This document shows, piece by piece, positions 50,973-59,561 of a DNA stretch of 64,000 nt. Within the stretch, counting starts at the first letter, position 1. The number at the start of each line of letters is the position of its first letter. The DNA is from Salinimicrobium gaetbulicola (lineage in GTDB: Bacteria; Bacteroidota; Bacteroidia; Flavobacteriales; Flavobacteriaceae), in assembly GCF_042676025.1 (NCBI RefSeq), contig NZ_JBHTJP010000032.1, forward strand, positions 1,364,001 to 1,428,000, given 5' to 3'. The notes under the pieces are model-generated. The model made no database searches. It saw only the letters and a list, made by a program, of their open reading frames with translations, and was not told where the DNA came from. Made by a program: the position numbers and the translations under genes.

Positions 50973-53171
50973 ATGGAATTGCAGCAGTTCTATTACGACA
51001 ACAAGATCGTAAAAAACTTTCTCTACGCTACCCTGTTTTGGGGCGTCATAGGGATGTCAGTCGGGCTATTACTGGCCTTCTTATTTCTTTTCCCCAACCT
51101 TACCGATGGAATTTCCTGGTTGAGTTTTGGACGTCTTCGTCCTTTACACACCAACGCGGTAATTTTTGCCTTTGTAGGTAATGCTATTTTTGCGGGAGTT
51201 TACTATTCTACTCAAAGGTTGCTGAAAGCGAGGATGTACAGCGACATTCTGAGTAAGATCAACTTTTGGGGATGGCAGCTTATCATTGTGGGAGCAGCGA
51301 TCACTTTACCTCTTGGGTATACAAGCTCCAAAGAGTACGCTGAACTTGAATGGCCATTTGACATCGCAATCGCGGTTGTTTGGGTTGTTTTTGGATGGAA
51401 CCTTATTGCCACCATCTTTAAAAGAAGACAACGTCACCTGTATGTTGCGATCTGGTTCTATATAGCCACTTTCGTGACCGTAGCAGTGTTACATATCTTC
51501 AACAGTTTGGCTATTCCTGTAGGATTGTTCAAAAGTTACTCGGTTTACGCCGGAGTTCAGGATGCATTGGTACAGTGGTGGTATGGCCACAACGCGGTAG
51601 CATTCTTCCTTACTACTCCGTTCCTGGGTCTTATGTATTACTTCATTCCGAAGGCAGCGAACAGACCTGTTTACTCTTATAAATTATCTATCATTCACTT
51701 CTGGTCCCTCATTTTCATATACATCTGGGCAGGACCACACCACTTATTATATTCAGCTTTACCAGACTGGGCGCAAAACCTTGGGGTTGCCTTTTCCGTA
51801 ATGCTGTTAATGCCTTCATGGGGAGGTATGATCAACGGATTACTTACTCTTCGCGGAGCGTGGGATAAAGTTAAAACAGACCCTGTTCTTAAGTTCATGG
51901 TTGTAGCCATTACAGGTTACGGGATGGCGACTTTTGAAGGGCCTATGTTATCTCTTAAAAACGTGAACGCGATCGCTCACTTCAGTGACTGGGTTATCGC
52001 CCACGTACACGTTGGAGCACTTGCATGGAACGGATTCCTGACCTTTGGTATGGTTTACTGGTTGGTTCCAAGAATGTTCAAAACAAAACTGTTCTCTGTT
52101 AAGCTTGCCAACGCGCACTTCTGGACAGGTACTCTAGGGATCATTCTTTACGCTTTACCAATGTATGTTGCAGGTTTCGTTCAGGCTTCCATGTGGAAAC
52201 AGTTCAATCCTGACGGAACTCTTGTTTACGGAAACTTCCTTGAAACAGTGACCGAGATCATGCCGATGTACTGGTTCAGAGCAATTGGAGGTAGCATGTA
52301 TATCTTCGGAATGTTCATCCTGTTGTATAACATCTACAAGACTATCAAGACCGGCTCTGAAGTTACAGACGAACTAGCCGAAGCGGCACCTCTTCAGAAG
52401 ATCAGCAAACGCAGACTTGCAGGAGAAGGATTCCACACCTGGTTGGAGCGCAAGCCGGTTCAATTGACCATTCTCGCTACTATCGCCATCCTTATTGGAG
52501 GGATCATCCAGATCGTACCAACTATCCTGGTAAAATCGAATATTCCAACTATTACAAGTGTGAAGCCTTATACTCCGCTTGAGCTGGAAGGACGCGATAT
52601 CTACATTAGAGAAAGCTGTGTTTCCTGTCATTCCCAAATGATCCGTCCTTTCCGAAGCGAAGTGGAACGTTACGGGGAATACTCTAAGGCCGGAGAATAT
52701 GTGTATGACCACCCATTCCTTTGGGGAAGTAAACGTACCGGACCCGATCTTATGAGAATTGGTGGAAAATATTCAGATAACTGGCATTTCAACCACATGT
52801 ATGACCCTCAAAGTACTTCTTCAGGATCCATCATGCCCGGTTATAAATGGCTGATCACCAATGAACATGACCGTTCAAATATTGAAGCCAAAATGGAAGC
52901 CATGGTTACCCTTGGAGTTCCTTATACCGAAGCGGAAATCGCCAATGCCGAAGCTCTTATGGACGAACAGGCTTCTCAGATACAAAAGAACCTGTACAGC
53001 GACCCAGATTTCGTAGCATCTTATGAGGCAGATAAAAAGTATGCCGAAGAGAACGGACTTGAGTTCGTGGAAATGAAAGATCGTGAGATCGTAGCCCTCA
53101 TCGCTTACATTCAGCGCCTGGGAACAGATATCAAGATCAAGGAACCAGAAACTTCAACAACCTCTAATTAA
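50973..53171 (+). CDS. ccoN: Fused cbb3 cytochrome c oxidase subunits I and II (CcoN-CcoO)
   Basis: 732 aa. Residues 1-470 are CcoN, with about 12 helices and haem/CuB His ligands in RPLHTNAVIF, WWYGHNAVAFF, GPHHLLYS and VIAHVHVGALAWNGF. A helix near 500 then leads to the monohaem CcoO domain with ESCVSCHSQMIRPFRSE near 545 and the closing EIVALIAYIQRLG. It reduces O2 with high affinity at low oxygen. The CcoN-CcoO fusion is common in Bacteroidota. Followed by ccoQ at 6 nt. Confidence 0.95.
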   Translation: MELQQFYYDNKIVKNFLYATLFWGVIGMSVGLLLAFLFLFPNLTDGISWLSFGRLRPLHTNAVIFAFVGNAIFAGVYYSTQRLLKARMYSDILSKINFWGWQLIIVGAAITLPLGYTSSKEYAELEWPFDIAIAVVWVVFGWNLIATIFKRRQRHLYVAIWFYIATFVTVAVLHIFNSLAIPVGLFKSYSVYAGVQDALVQWWYGHNAVAFFLTTPFLGLMYYFIPKAANRPVYSYKLSIIHFWSLIFIYIWAGPHHLLYSALPDWAQNLGVAFSVMLLMPSWGGMINGLLTLRGAWDKVKTDPVLKFMVVAITGYGMATFEGPMLSLKNVNAIAHFSDWVIAHVHVGALAWNGFLTFGMVYWLVPRMFKTKLFSVKLANAHFWTGTLGIILYALPMYVAGFVQASMWKQFNPDGTLVYGNFLETVTEIMPMYWFRAIGGSMYIFGMFILLYNIYKTIKTGSEVTDELAEAAPLQKISKRRLAGEGFHTWLERKPVQLTILATIAILIGGIIQIVPTILVKSNIPTITSVKPYTPLELEGRDIYIRESCVSCHSQMIRPFRSEVERYGEYSKAGEYVYDHPFLWGSKRTGPDLMRIGGKYSDNWHFNHMYDPQSTSSGSIMPGYKWLITNEHDRSNIEAKMEAMVTLGVPYTEAEIANAEALMDEQASQIQKNLYSDPDFVASYEADKKYAEENGLEFVEMKDREIVALIAYIQRLGTDIKIKEPETSTTSN

Positions 53172-53177
53172 TTCATC

Positions 53178-53363
53178 ATGTTTAAATTCATAAAAGGACA
53201 TATGGAGACCATCGGCGGTGTAGAGATCTACCCGATCCTTTCCCTGCTTATCTTCTTCGTGTTTTTCGTACTGCTTTTCTGGTGGGTGTTCACTGCCAAA
53301 AAAGACTATATCCAAAATATGGAACAAATTCCTCTTGAACCTGAAAACGACCAAGTAATATGA
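53178..53363 (+). CDS. ccoQ: cbb3 oxidase subunit CcoQ
   Basis: 61 aa with one transmembrane helix (IYPILSLLIFFVFFVLLFWW, about 17-37) and the tail KKDYIQNMEQIPLEPEND. CcoQ stabilises the cbb3 complex. It overlaps ccoP by 4 nt (ATGA), so the two are translationally coupled. Confidence 0.88.
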   Translation: MFKFIKGHMETIGGVEIYPILSLLIFFVFFVLLFWWVFTAKKDYIQNMEQIPLEPENDQVI

Positions 53364-54235
53364 GACATGTAATCCCAGCCTGGATAAGAATCGCTGCTCT
53401 GCTTTTAATCATATGGGGCGGAACGGAATTCTTAATAGATTCAGGAGATAAATTAGCCATTATTGAATACCCAATGCTGCAATTAGCGCTAGCAATAGTG
53501 CTGTTATTCCTTATCTCTGCGGAATTGATCATCGCGGCCTTTGAAAATATACTTTTCAAATCCCTTTCTGATGAAGCCAAGGAAAGATACATGGAGGCTC
53601 ATGAAAAGAGAATGCAGAAATATGACCTAAAGAGGCTTTACAGAAAGCTGGCAGGAACCCGTCCTCTTTCCGAAGAAGGAGAACTGGAACTTGATCACAA
53701 CTATGACGGCATTAAAGAGCTTGACAACAAGCTTCCGCCATGGTGGTTGTACTCTTTCTATGCTTCCATCATCTTCGCTGCCGGATACATGTTCTATTAT
53801 CACATTTTAGACGGTGCCAGCCAGGAAATGGAATTCGAGCAGGAAATGGCCGAAGCCAGGTTAGAGGTAGAAGAATATAAAAAGAACGCACCAGACCTTG
53901 TTGACGCGGAAACTGTTGTACTCCTTACAGATGCCGCAGAACTGGAGCAGGGAGCACAGATCTACCAAACCAACTGTATGGCTTGTCACGCTGCCGACGG
54001 GGGTGGTGGAATTGGACCTAACCTTACCGATGAATACTGGATCCTGGGTGGCGGAATCAAGAATGTATTCCATACCGTAAGTGAAGGTGGACGTTCAGGA
54101 AAAGGAATGGTAGCCTGGAAAAGCACTTTAAAACCGAGTGAAATTCAACAGGTATCAAGTTATGTGTTGAGTTTGCAGGGTACAACTCCAGCAAACCCAA
54201 AGGAAGCCGAAGGTGACCTTTGGACACAAGAATAA
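53360..54235 (+). CDS. ccoP: cbb3 oxidase subunit III (CcoP) with a single haem motif
   Basis: 291 aa. Two N-terminal helices (about 10-25 and 35-60), the CcoP N-terminal helix near 130-147 with LPPWWLYSFYASIIFA, and one cytochrome c domain with NCMACHAADGGGGIGPNL near 205 and KGMVAWKS as Met region. Proteobacterial CcoP has two haems; only one CxxCH is present here and the protein is not truncated. It passes electrons towards CcoO. 27 nt before ccoG. Confidence 0.93.
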   Translation: MRHVIPAWIRIAALLLIIWGGTEFLIDSGDKLAIIEYPMLQLALAIVLLFLISAELIIAAFENILFKSLSDEAKERYMEAHEKRMQKYDLKRLYRKLAGTRPLSEEGELELDHNYDGIKELDNKLPPWWLYSFYASIIFAAGYMFYYHILDGASQEMEFEQEMAEARLEVEEYKKNAPDLVDAETVVLLTDAAELEQGAQIYQTNCMACHAADGGGGIGPNLTDEYWILGGGIKNVFHTVSEGGRSGKGMVAWKSTLKPSEIQQVSSYVLSLQGTTPANPKEAEGDLWTQE

Positions 54236-54262
54236 TTTAAGAATAAAGAAAGCCATCGCCCC

Positions 54263-55681
54263 GTGAGCAAGGAAGAAGTAAATTATAGAGACCGCATCGT
54301 TACGATGAATGACGAAGGTAAACGTGCCTGGGTTTACCCTAAAAAACCCAGCGGCACCTTCTATAAATACCGTACCTGGTTTACGTGGTTCCTACTGGCT
54401 TTTCTAATACTTTCGCCCTTCATTCACGTGAACGGCAACCAGTTTATGATGTTCAATGTGCTGCAACGGGAATTCTATATTTTCGGATTCCCGTTCTGGC
54501 CACAGGACTTCTACCTTGGGGTGACCGCGATGATCATTGGGGTGTTGTTCATTACCTTGTTTACAGCAGCCTTCGGAAGGATCTTCTGCGGCTGGATCTG
54601 TCCCCAGACCATTTTCATGGAAATGGTTTTCAGAAAGATCGAATATTGGATAGAAGGAGATCGCGGCGCGCAAATAAGACTGGACAAGCAGGAATGGAAT
54701 TCAGAAAAGATCCGGAAAAAAGGATTTAAATGGTTCCTTTTCTTTCTCATCTCATTTGGGATCGCCAACGTCTTTTTGGCTTACCTGGTAGGTAGCGAAA
54801 GATTACTGCAGTACATCACCCAGGGACCTCTTGAAAACCTGAGTACCTTCATTGCCCTGTTAATTTTCACAGGGGTGTTCTACTTCATTTTTTCATGGTT
54901 CAGGGAACAGGTATGTACAATAGCTTGTCCATACGGAAGGTTACAAAGTGTGCTGCTGGATAAGAAATCGGTGGTAGTGGCTTATAACCACAAACGCGGG
55001 GAACGGGAGCAAGGAAGATCGAAATTCAAAAAGAACGAGAACAGGGCAGCAATTGGAAAAGGAGATTGTATCGACTGTTTCCAATGTGTGAACGTATGTC
55101 CTACAGGAATTGATATCAGGAACGGTACGCAGCTGGAATGCATCAACTGCACGGCCTGTATCGATGCCTGTGACGCCATGATGGAAAAGGTGGACCTCCC
55201 AAAAGGTTTGATAGGATATTATTCCGAAGAGAACATTGAAAAAGAGGAAAAATTCACCTTTAACCCAAGAATGAAAGGTTTCGCTGCCATCCTGTTCGTG
55301 CTGATGGGAATACTCTCAGGAATGTTGTTTTTGAGAAGTGATGTGGAAGCCACCATTTTAAGATTACCCGGGCAGTTGTATGAGACCAAGGCAGATAACA
55401 TGATCAGTAATGTGTACACGTTCAAATTGATCAATAAGACCACCGGGAAATTCGAAAATGTGCATTTTGAACTGCTTTCCCATGACGGAAAAATAGAATC
55501 GGTCACTCATGAGAACCTGGTAGTGCCTGAGAAAGGCCTTGCAGAAGGCACCTTGTTCATCGAGATCAATAAGGCCCTGCTCGACAATGAAAAAAGCAGT
55601 CTCGAGATAGGGATCTATAGCGGAGATAAATTAATAGAAACCACCAGTACCAACTTTTTGGGGCCAAGGAGTTTCAGATAG
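54263..55681 (+). CDS. ccoG: Cytochrome c oxidase accessory protein CcoG
   Basis: 472 aa from a GTG (SKEEVNYRDRIV). Polyferredoxin-type membrane protein: helices near 37, 88, 160 and 195, the FCGWICPQTIFMEMVF motif near 112, CTIACPYGRLQSVL near 218, and two ferredoxin clusters (CIDCFQCVNVCPTGID near 270 and CINCTACIDACDAMM near 292). A further helix near 340 precedes a periplasmic Ig-like domain. CcoG reduces Cu(II) for cbb3 assembly. It is followed by a cupin gene and ccoH. Confidence 0.95.
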   Translation: MSKEEVNYRDRIVTMNDEGKRAWVYPKKPSGTFYKYRTWFTWFLLAFLILSPFIHVNGNQFMMFNVLQREFYIFGFPFWPQDFYLGVTAMIIGVLFITLFTAAFGRIFCGWICPQTIFMEMVFRKIEYWIEGDRGAQIRLDKQEWNSEKIRKKGFKWFLFFLISFGIANVFLAYLVGSERLLQYITQGPLENLSTFIALLIFTGVFYFIFSWFREQVCTIACPYGRLQSVLLDKKSVVVAYNHKRGEREQGRSKFKKNENRAAIGKGDCIDCFQCVNVCPTGIDIRNGTQLECINCTACIDACDAMMEKVDLPKGLIGYYSEENIEKEEKFTFNPRMKGFAAILFVLMGILSGMLFLRSDVEATILRLPGQLYETKADNMISNVYTFKLINKTTGKFENVHFELLSHDGKIESVTHENLVVPEKGLAEGTLFIEINKALLDNEKSSLEIGIYSGDKLIETTSTNFLGPRSFR

Positions 55682-55703
55682 AACGAATGTAAGAGCTTGA
55701 AAA

Positions 55704-56000
55704 ATGATATTAAAGGAAATTCTTTCAGAAATAGAAACGACCGATAAAGCTGTGGTGAAGAAATTGCAAAACGGCAAAGAGCAGCAGGTCCTCGCAATAG
55801 GGCTTCAGAAAAATGCCATTTTAAAAGAACACAAGACCGATATTCCCGCAAAGCTATATGTGCTAACCGGAGAAGTGGTTTACAGAGCAGGCGGTACCGA
55901 GAGTATCGTAAAACAATTTGAAGAACAGGAGATAAACATGGGTGACTTACATTCTGTAAAAGCCCATGAGAACAGTTTATTCCTGGTAATTAAAGGTTAA
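55704..56000 (+). CDS. Small cupin-like protein inside the cco operon
   Basis: 98 aa. The pattern LKEHKTDIPAKLYVLTGEVVYR and INMGDLHSVKAHENSLFLVI matches a single cupin barrel with His at about 38, 83 and 87. Cytoplasmic, no signal. It lies 22 nt after ccoG and 18 nt before ccoH, so it is part of the operon. It may sense or buffer a metal or small molecule during oxidase assembly, but no function is known to me. Confidence 0.7.
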   Translation: MILKEILSEIETTDKAVVKKLQNGKEQQVLAIGLQKNAILKEHKTDIPAKLYVLTGEVVYRAGGTESIVKQFEEQEINMGDLHSVKAHENSLFLVIKG

Positions 56001-56018
56001 CTATAAATACTGTAAAAG

Positions 56019-56465
56019 ATGAAAATTAACTGGGGGACAGGATTAGTGATAGCGATCATATCGTTTGTAGGCTTCATCATGTATTTTGTAGTAACAATGA
56101 GTATTGACAAGTCTTATAGCCATGATCTGGTAACAGAAGAGTATTATAAGACAGAACTCACTTTCCAGAAACAGCTGGATAAGGAGATGAACTCACAAAA
56201 ATTGAAGGAAAACATTCAGGTTGAAAAGACCATCGAGGGATTGGTGATCACTTTTCCCGAAGCCCTGGATCCTTCAAAAATTAAAGGCACAATGTTCCTA
56301 TACAGGCCGTCGAACAAGCGGCTGGATAATGAACTTCCTCTTTCATTATCCTCTAATCAATTGCTCGTACCTGATAGTAGCTTGGTAGGCGGCCGTTGGA
56401 ACATTATCATTGACTGGTCATATGAGGCCGAATCTTATTTCTATAAAAAGGAAATAACCTATTAA
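56019..56465 (+). CDS. ccoH: cbb3 oxidase assembly protein CcoH/FixH
   Basis: 148 aa. One N-terminal helix (GTGLVIAIISFVGFIMYFVV), then a periplasmic domain starting SHDLVTEEYYKTELTFQKQL, characteristic of FixH/CcoH, and a C-terminal beta-rich part (GRWNIIIDWSYEAESYFYKK). CcoH acts with CcoS and CcoI in cbb3 maturation. The last base of its stop codon is the first base of the next gene. Confidence 0.9.
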   Translation: MKINWGTGLVIAIISFVGFIMYFVVTMSIDKSYSHDLVTEEYYKTELTFQKQLDKEMNSQKLKENIQVEKTIEGLVITFPEALDPSKIKGTMFLYRPSNKRLDNELPLSLSSNQLLVPDSSLVGGRWNIIIDWSYEAESYFYKKEITY

Positions 56466-57166
56466 TGCTGGTTACGGCTCTCATATTAGGCCTATTGGGA
56501 AGCTTCCACTGTGTGGGCATGTGCGGTCCTATCGCATTCATGCTGCCCGTGAGCAGGGAAAATTCCTTTAAAAAGTTCCTGCAGATCTTCCTGTACCACC
56601 TTGGCCGGCTCACTGCCTATGGTTTAATAGGCCTGGCGTTCGGGCTGTTGGGAAAGAGTCTTTATCTCTTCGGAATACAACAGCAATTATCGATCGCCGC
56701 CGGGATCTTAATGATCGCGGTGATCGTTATTCCTGCAGAAACATTCGCGAAATACAATTTTTCAAGACCTATGTACCGAATTATAGGAAAGATCAAATCT
56801 TCTTTAGGCGCTGCTCTGAAAAAGAAAACGCCCGATACTTTTCTTACCATAGGTTTTCTGAACGGCTTCCTGCCTTGCGGCCTGGTCTATATGGCTGTCT
56901 TTGGCGCCATAGCTTCAGGAGCATTGATCGAATCTGGTTTATACATGGTGTTTTTCGGTTTGGGAACCATTCCTTTAATGACCACGGCGGTATACTTCAG
57001 CAGTATGCTTAACGGTGTAGTTAAAAGAAAGATCTCCAAATTCATTCCGGTTTTTGTGGTATTAATAGGAATGCTCTTTATCATACGTGGATTGGGGCTT
57101 GATATTCCTTACCTCTCTCCTGCTCCGGTTACCGAAATGGTAGGTGCCTCTGCATCTTGTCATTAA
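56465..57166 (+). CDS. TauE/SafE (UreH-like) membrane transporter of the cco operon
   Basis: 233 aa with about six helices. The N-terminal motif GSFHCVGMCGPIAFMLP (about 11-27) and the symmetric GFLNGFLPCGLVYMAVFG near 128 define the UreH/SafE-like group. In cbb3 clusters these proteins are thought to move copper or thiol/sulfur compounds; the substrate is unproven. Starts on the last base of the ccoH stop and is the final gene of the operon. Confidence 0.85.
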   Translation: MLVTALILGLLGSFHCVGMCGPIAFMLPVSRENSFKKFLQIFLYHLGRLTAYGLIGLAFGLLGKSLYLFGIQQQLSIAAGILMIAVIVIPAETFAKYNFSRPMYRIIGKIKSSLGAALKKKTPDTFLTIGFLNGFLPCGLVYMAVFGAIASGALIESGLYMVFFGLGTIPLMTTAVYFSSMLNGVVKRKISKFIPVFVVLIGMLFIIRGLGLDIPYLSPAPVTEMVGASASCH

Positions 57167-57441
57167 ATTATCCGGCACTTCCCTGAAAGCTCCATTTTTT
57201 TGGACCGAAATATCCTCTTTCAAGTACTTTTTTCTAAAAACTATCCTAAAGAAGTTTCCTGATTTTTAATAAAAATGACCAATTCGGTATTTTAGTACTC
57301 TTGAAAACATGAGCATAGTCATTATTTTCAGCGAATATGCAGCAGATATTTTCTCCAAACCCTTTGATTATAAGGCTTCAGGAAATATGTGAAAGAAATC
57401 TTAAAATAAATTTAATCCTCCCTAAAATTTTAATGGAAACC
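57167..57441. other. Intergenic region before the yceI-porin promoter
   Basis: 275 nt with no convincing gene. It contains the GGA-N8-TCC element at 57202 and an orphan palindrome ATGA-N6-TCAT at 57309-57322 that resembles the FNR-type box but has no TTTG element at the regulon spacing. A 27-codon frame (57309-57392) begins in the palindrome; I see no sign that it is a gene. Confidence 0.5.
57202..57215 (+). promoter_or_regulatory. GGA-N8-TCC palindrome (second operator candidate, copy 2)
   Basis: GGACCGAAATATCC, 12 of 14 bases identical to the copy at ric (30848). No promoter element was identified next to it. Confidence 0.35.
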
Positions 57442-57484
57442 TGACGGCGGTCATAATTAAACCTGTGATTATGCCCCAAATTTG
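57442..57484 (+). promoter_or_regulatory. FNR-type box plus -7 element of the yceI-porin operon (regulon site 6)
   Basis: TGAC-ggcg-GTCA at 57442-57453 (centre 57447.5), with arms perfectly complementary, and -7 element CAAATTTG ending at G57484, 36.5 bp away. Leader about 18 nt to the ATG at 57507. Confidence 0.78.
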
Positions 57485-57506
57485 TATCAAATAAAAAACA
57501 GTAATC

Positions 57507-58097
57507 ATGAACACAACAAAGAACTTTTGGATTGCACTTGGAAGCTTTCTCGTTATGATCTTTTCAGCTAATGTAACAATGGCTCAATCATACACAGTGA
57601 ACTCTAAGGCTTCTGATTTAAAGGTAGAGGGAACTTCAAACATACATGACTGGGAAATTACAGCAAAAGATCTACAGGGTACTTTGAAGGTAGAAATGGA
57701 AGACGGGCAATTAGTAAAGATCAATTCACTTGATTTTGCGGTAGTTGCTGAGAGTCTTGAGAGTGGTAAGGGAGGTATGGATAAAAATACCTATAAAGCA
57801 CTTGACACTAAAAAACACAAGATGATCACCTATAAGTTAGAAAAGGTAAACAACCTGGATTGCACCTCAAAATCTGACTGTAAGATCACTACCAGCGGTT
57901 ATCTTACTATCGCAGGCACTAAAAAACCTGTAGACATGGTATTCGATGCTAAAGTAAGTGATGGTAAGATCGTCCTTAGCGGTAGCAAAAAACTTAACAT
58001 GACTCACTTTAAAGTAGATCCTCCAACAGCAATGTTCGGAACTATCACAACCGGTGATGAAGTTACTATCAAATTCAAAACGGCTTTTTCAAAATAA
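57507..58097 (+). CDS. YceI-family periplasmic protein under FNR-type control
   Basis: 196 aa. A signal peptide (FWIALGSFLVMIFSANVTMA) precedes a YceI domain: KVEGTSNIHDWEITAKDLQG near 40-59, SLESGKGGMDKNTYKAL, and LNMTHFKVDPPTAMFGTI. Closely similar to the copy at 35704, so the two are probably recent paralogues. Directly downstream of regulon site 6 and 70 nt before the porin gene, giving a low-oxygen envelope unit. The ligand is unknown; quinone-like lipids are the family precedent. Confidence 0.9.
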   Translation: MNTTKNFWIALGSFLVMIFSANVTMAQSYTVNSKASDLKVEGTSNIHDWEITAKDLQGTLKVEMEDGQLVKINSLDFAVVAESLESGKGGMDKNTYKALDTKKHKMITYKLEKVNNLDCTSKSDCKITTSGYLTIAGTKKPVDMVFDAKVSDGKIVLSGSKKLNMTHFKVDPPTAMFGTITTGDEVTIKFKTAFSK

Positions 58098-58167
58098 ATA
58101 ACAATCATTACAAATTCACACAAGAACCTAAAATTTTAAACTATCAACTTTTTTTAAACTAAACAAA

Positions 58168-59475
58168 ATGAAAAACTTAATTAAATATTCCGGGATAGCG
58201 CTTTTGATGGCCATGGGCTTACAAGTTCAGGCACAAGAGGTAGAAACAACCGAAGAGGAAAGAACTCAAACTATATGGGAAAGAGACCTTCCTAACTTTA
58301 GAGCTCCAGACCAAAGAGGAGTAAATGAATTCGAACCAACTAAAGACATTGATACTGAATTCAACGGATTACAAGTGAGAATAGGTGGAGCATCTACTCT
58401 TCAGTTCCAAGCTTTAAGCCAGGAGAGTGAAGGACCTATCGAATTAGAGGAATTAGGAAGCAACTTCAACCTTGCAACTGCTAACCTTGACCTTGACGTT
58501 CTTTTAGCAAAAGGTTTAAGAATGCACTTGAGAACGTACCTTTCTTCTCAGCACCACCACGAATCTTATGTAAAAGGTGGGTACTTCCAAATTGACAACC
58601 TTGATTTCATCAGCGAAGGTTTAGCTGCAGGTCTTATGGATCACGTAAGAATCAAGATCGGTCACATGGAAAACAACTATGGTGACGGTCATTTCAGAAG
58701 AACTGACAACGCGATGGCACTTCACAACCCATTTGTTGGTAACTACGTGATGGATGCTTTCACTACAGAAGTTGGTGCTGAAGTGTATATGTTCAACGGA
58801 CCATGGTTAGGTATGGTTGGATTCACAAACGGTAAATTGAACCAAAACGTATCTGGTAAAGATTCTACAAGCCCATCTTGGTTAGTAAAATTAGGATATG
58901 ACGACCAGATCTCTGAAAACTTCAGATTTAGATTAACTGGATCTGTATTACATGCTCCACACAACTACGGAAGAGGTGTTTACCTTTACAGCGGTGACCG
59001 TGCAGGATCTCGTTACTACCAGGTTCTTAGCGACATTGAAGGTAATGGAGACGGATTCAGAGGTGGTATGATGGTTCCAGATGTGAACAACGACATGACT
59101 GCTTTCCAGATCAACCCATTCATCAAAGTAGGTGGACTTGAGTTCTTCGGAATCATTGAGAACGTAACTGGAAGAAAGAAAGGTGAGACTGAAACAAGAT
59201 CTTACAGCCAGTACTCTGGTGAGCTTCTTTACAGATTTGGAGCTGATGAAGACTTCTACTTAGGAGGTCGTTACAACACTGCAGGTGGAGAAGACAGAGC
59301 TGGAAATGACATCGACATCAACAGATTCCAACTAGGAGCTGGATGGTTCATGACTAAAAACGTTCTTGCAAAACTTGAATACGTAAACCAAACTTATGAT
59401 GGTTACCCAACAGGAGATATCCACCATGAAGGAAGCTTCGACGGTCTTATGCTAGAGGCAGCTATCAGCTTCTAA
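58168..59475 (+). CDS. Outer-membrane porin-like beta-barrel
   Basis: 435 aa. A signal peptide ends at QVQAQ, followed by an acidic segment and a long run of amphipathic beta-strands with aromatic girdle residues, ending in the Phe-terminated strand LMLEAAISF, typical of porins. No plug domain, TonB box or SusD partner. The codon choice is strongly biased (AAC, CAC, GGT/GGA, TTC, CTT), as in highly expressed genes. It follows yceI with no terminator between them, so FNR-type control is likely. It could admit nitrite or organic anions; that is speculation. Confidence 0.8.
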   Translation: MKNLIKYSGIALLMAMGLQVQAQEVETTEEERTQTIWERDLPNFRAPDQRGVNEFEPTKDIDTEFNGLQVRIGGASTLQFQALSQESEGPIELEELGSNFNLATANLDLDVLLAKGLRMHLRTYLSSQHHHESYVKGGYFQIDNLDFISEGLAAGLMDHVRIKIGHMENNYGDGHFRRTDNAMALHNPFVGNYVMDAFTTEVGAEVYMFNGPWLGMVGFTNGKLNQNVSGKDSTSPSWLVKLGYDDQISENFRFRLTGSVLHAPHNYGRGVYLYSGDRAGSRYYQVLSDIEGNGDGFRGGMMVPDVNNDMTAFQINPFIKVGGLEFFGIIENVTGRKKGETETRSYSQYSGELLYRFGADEDFYLGGRYNTAGGEDRAGNDIDINRFQLGAGWFMTKNVLAKLEYVNQTYDGYPTGDIHHEGSFDGLMLEAAISF

Positions 59476-59509
59476 GAAATTAAAAAGATTCGTTTGAACT
59501 TAGCCCGAG

Positions 59510-59545
59510 AAATGGGGGAATTGACAAGATTCCCCCATTTTTTTA
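59510..59545 (+). terminator. Intrinsic terminator after the porin gene
   Basis: Perfect 12-bp stem AAATGGGGGAAT/ATTCCCCCATTT with a 7-nt loop and a T-run, 34 nt after the porin stop. The ATG of the next YceI gene is 17 nt beyond, so partial read-through is possible. Confidence 0.88.
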
Positions 59546-59561
59546 TTAAATTGAAAGAGTT

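Noticed and set aside
57309..57392. 27-codon frame before the yceI promoter
   Set aside because: Too short, no neighbour support, and its ATG is part of an FNR-like palindrome; probably chance.
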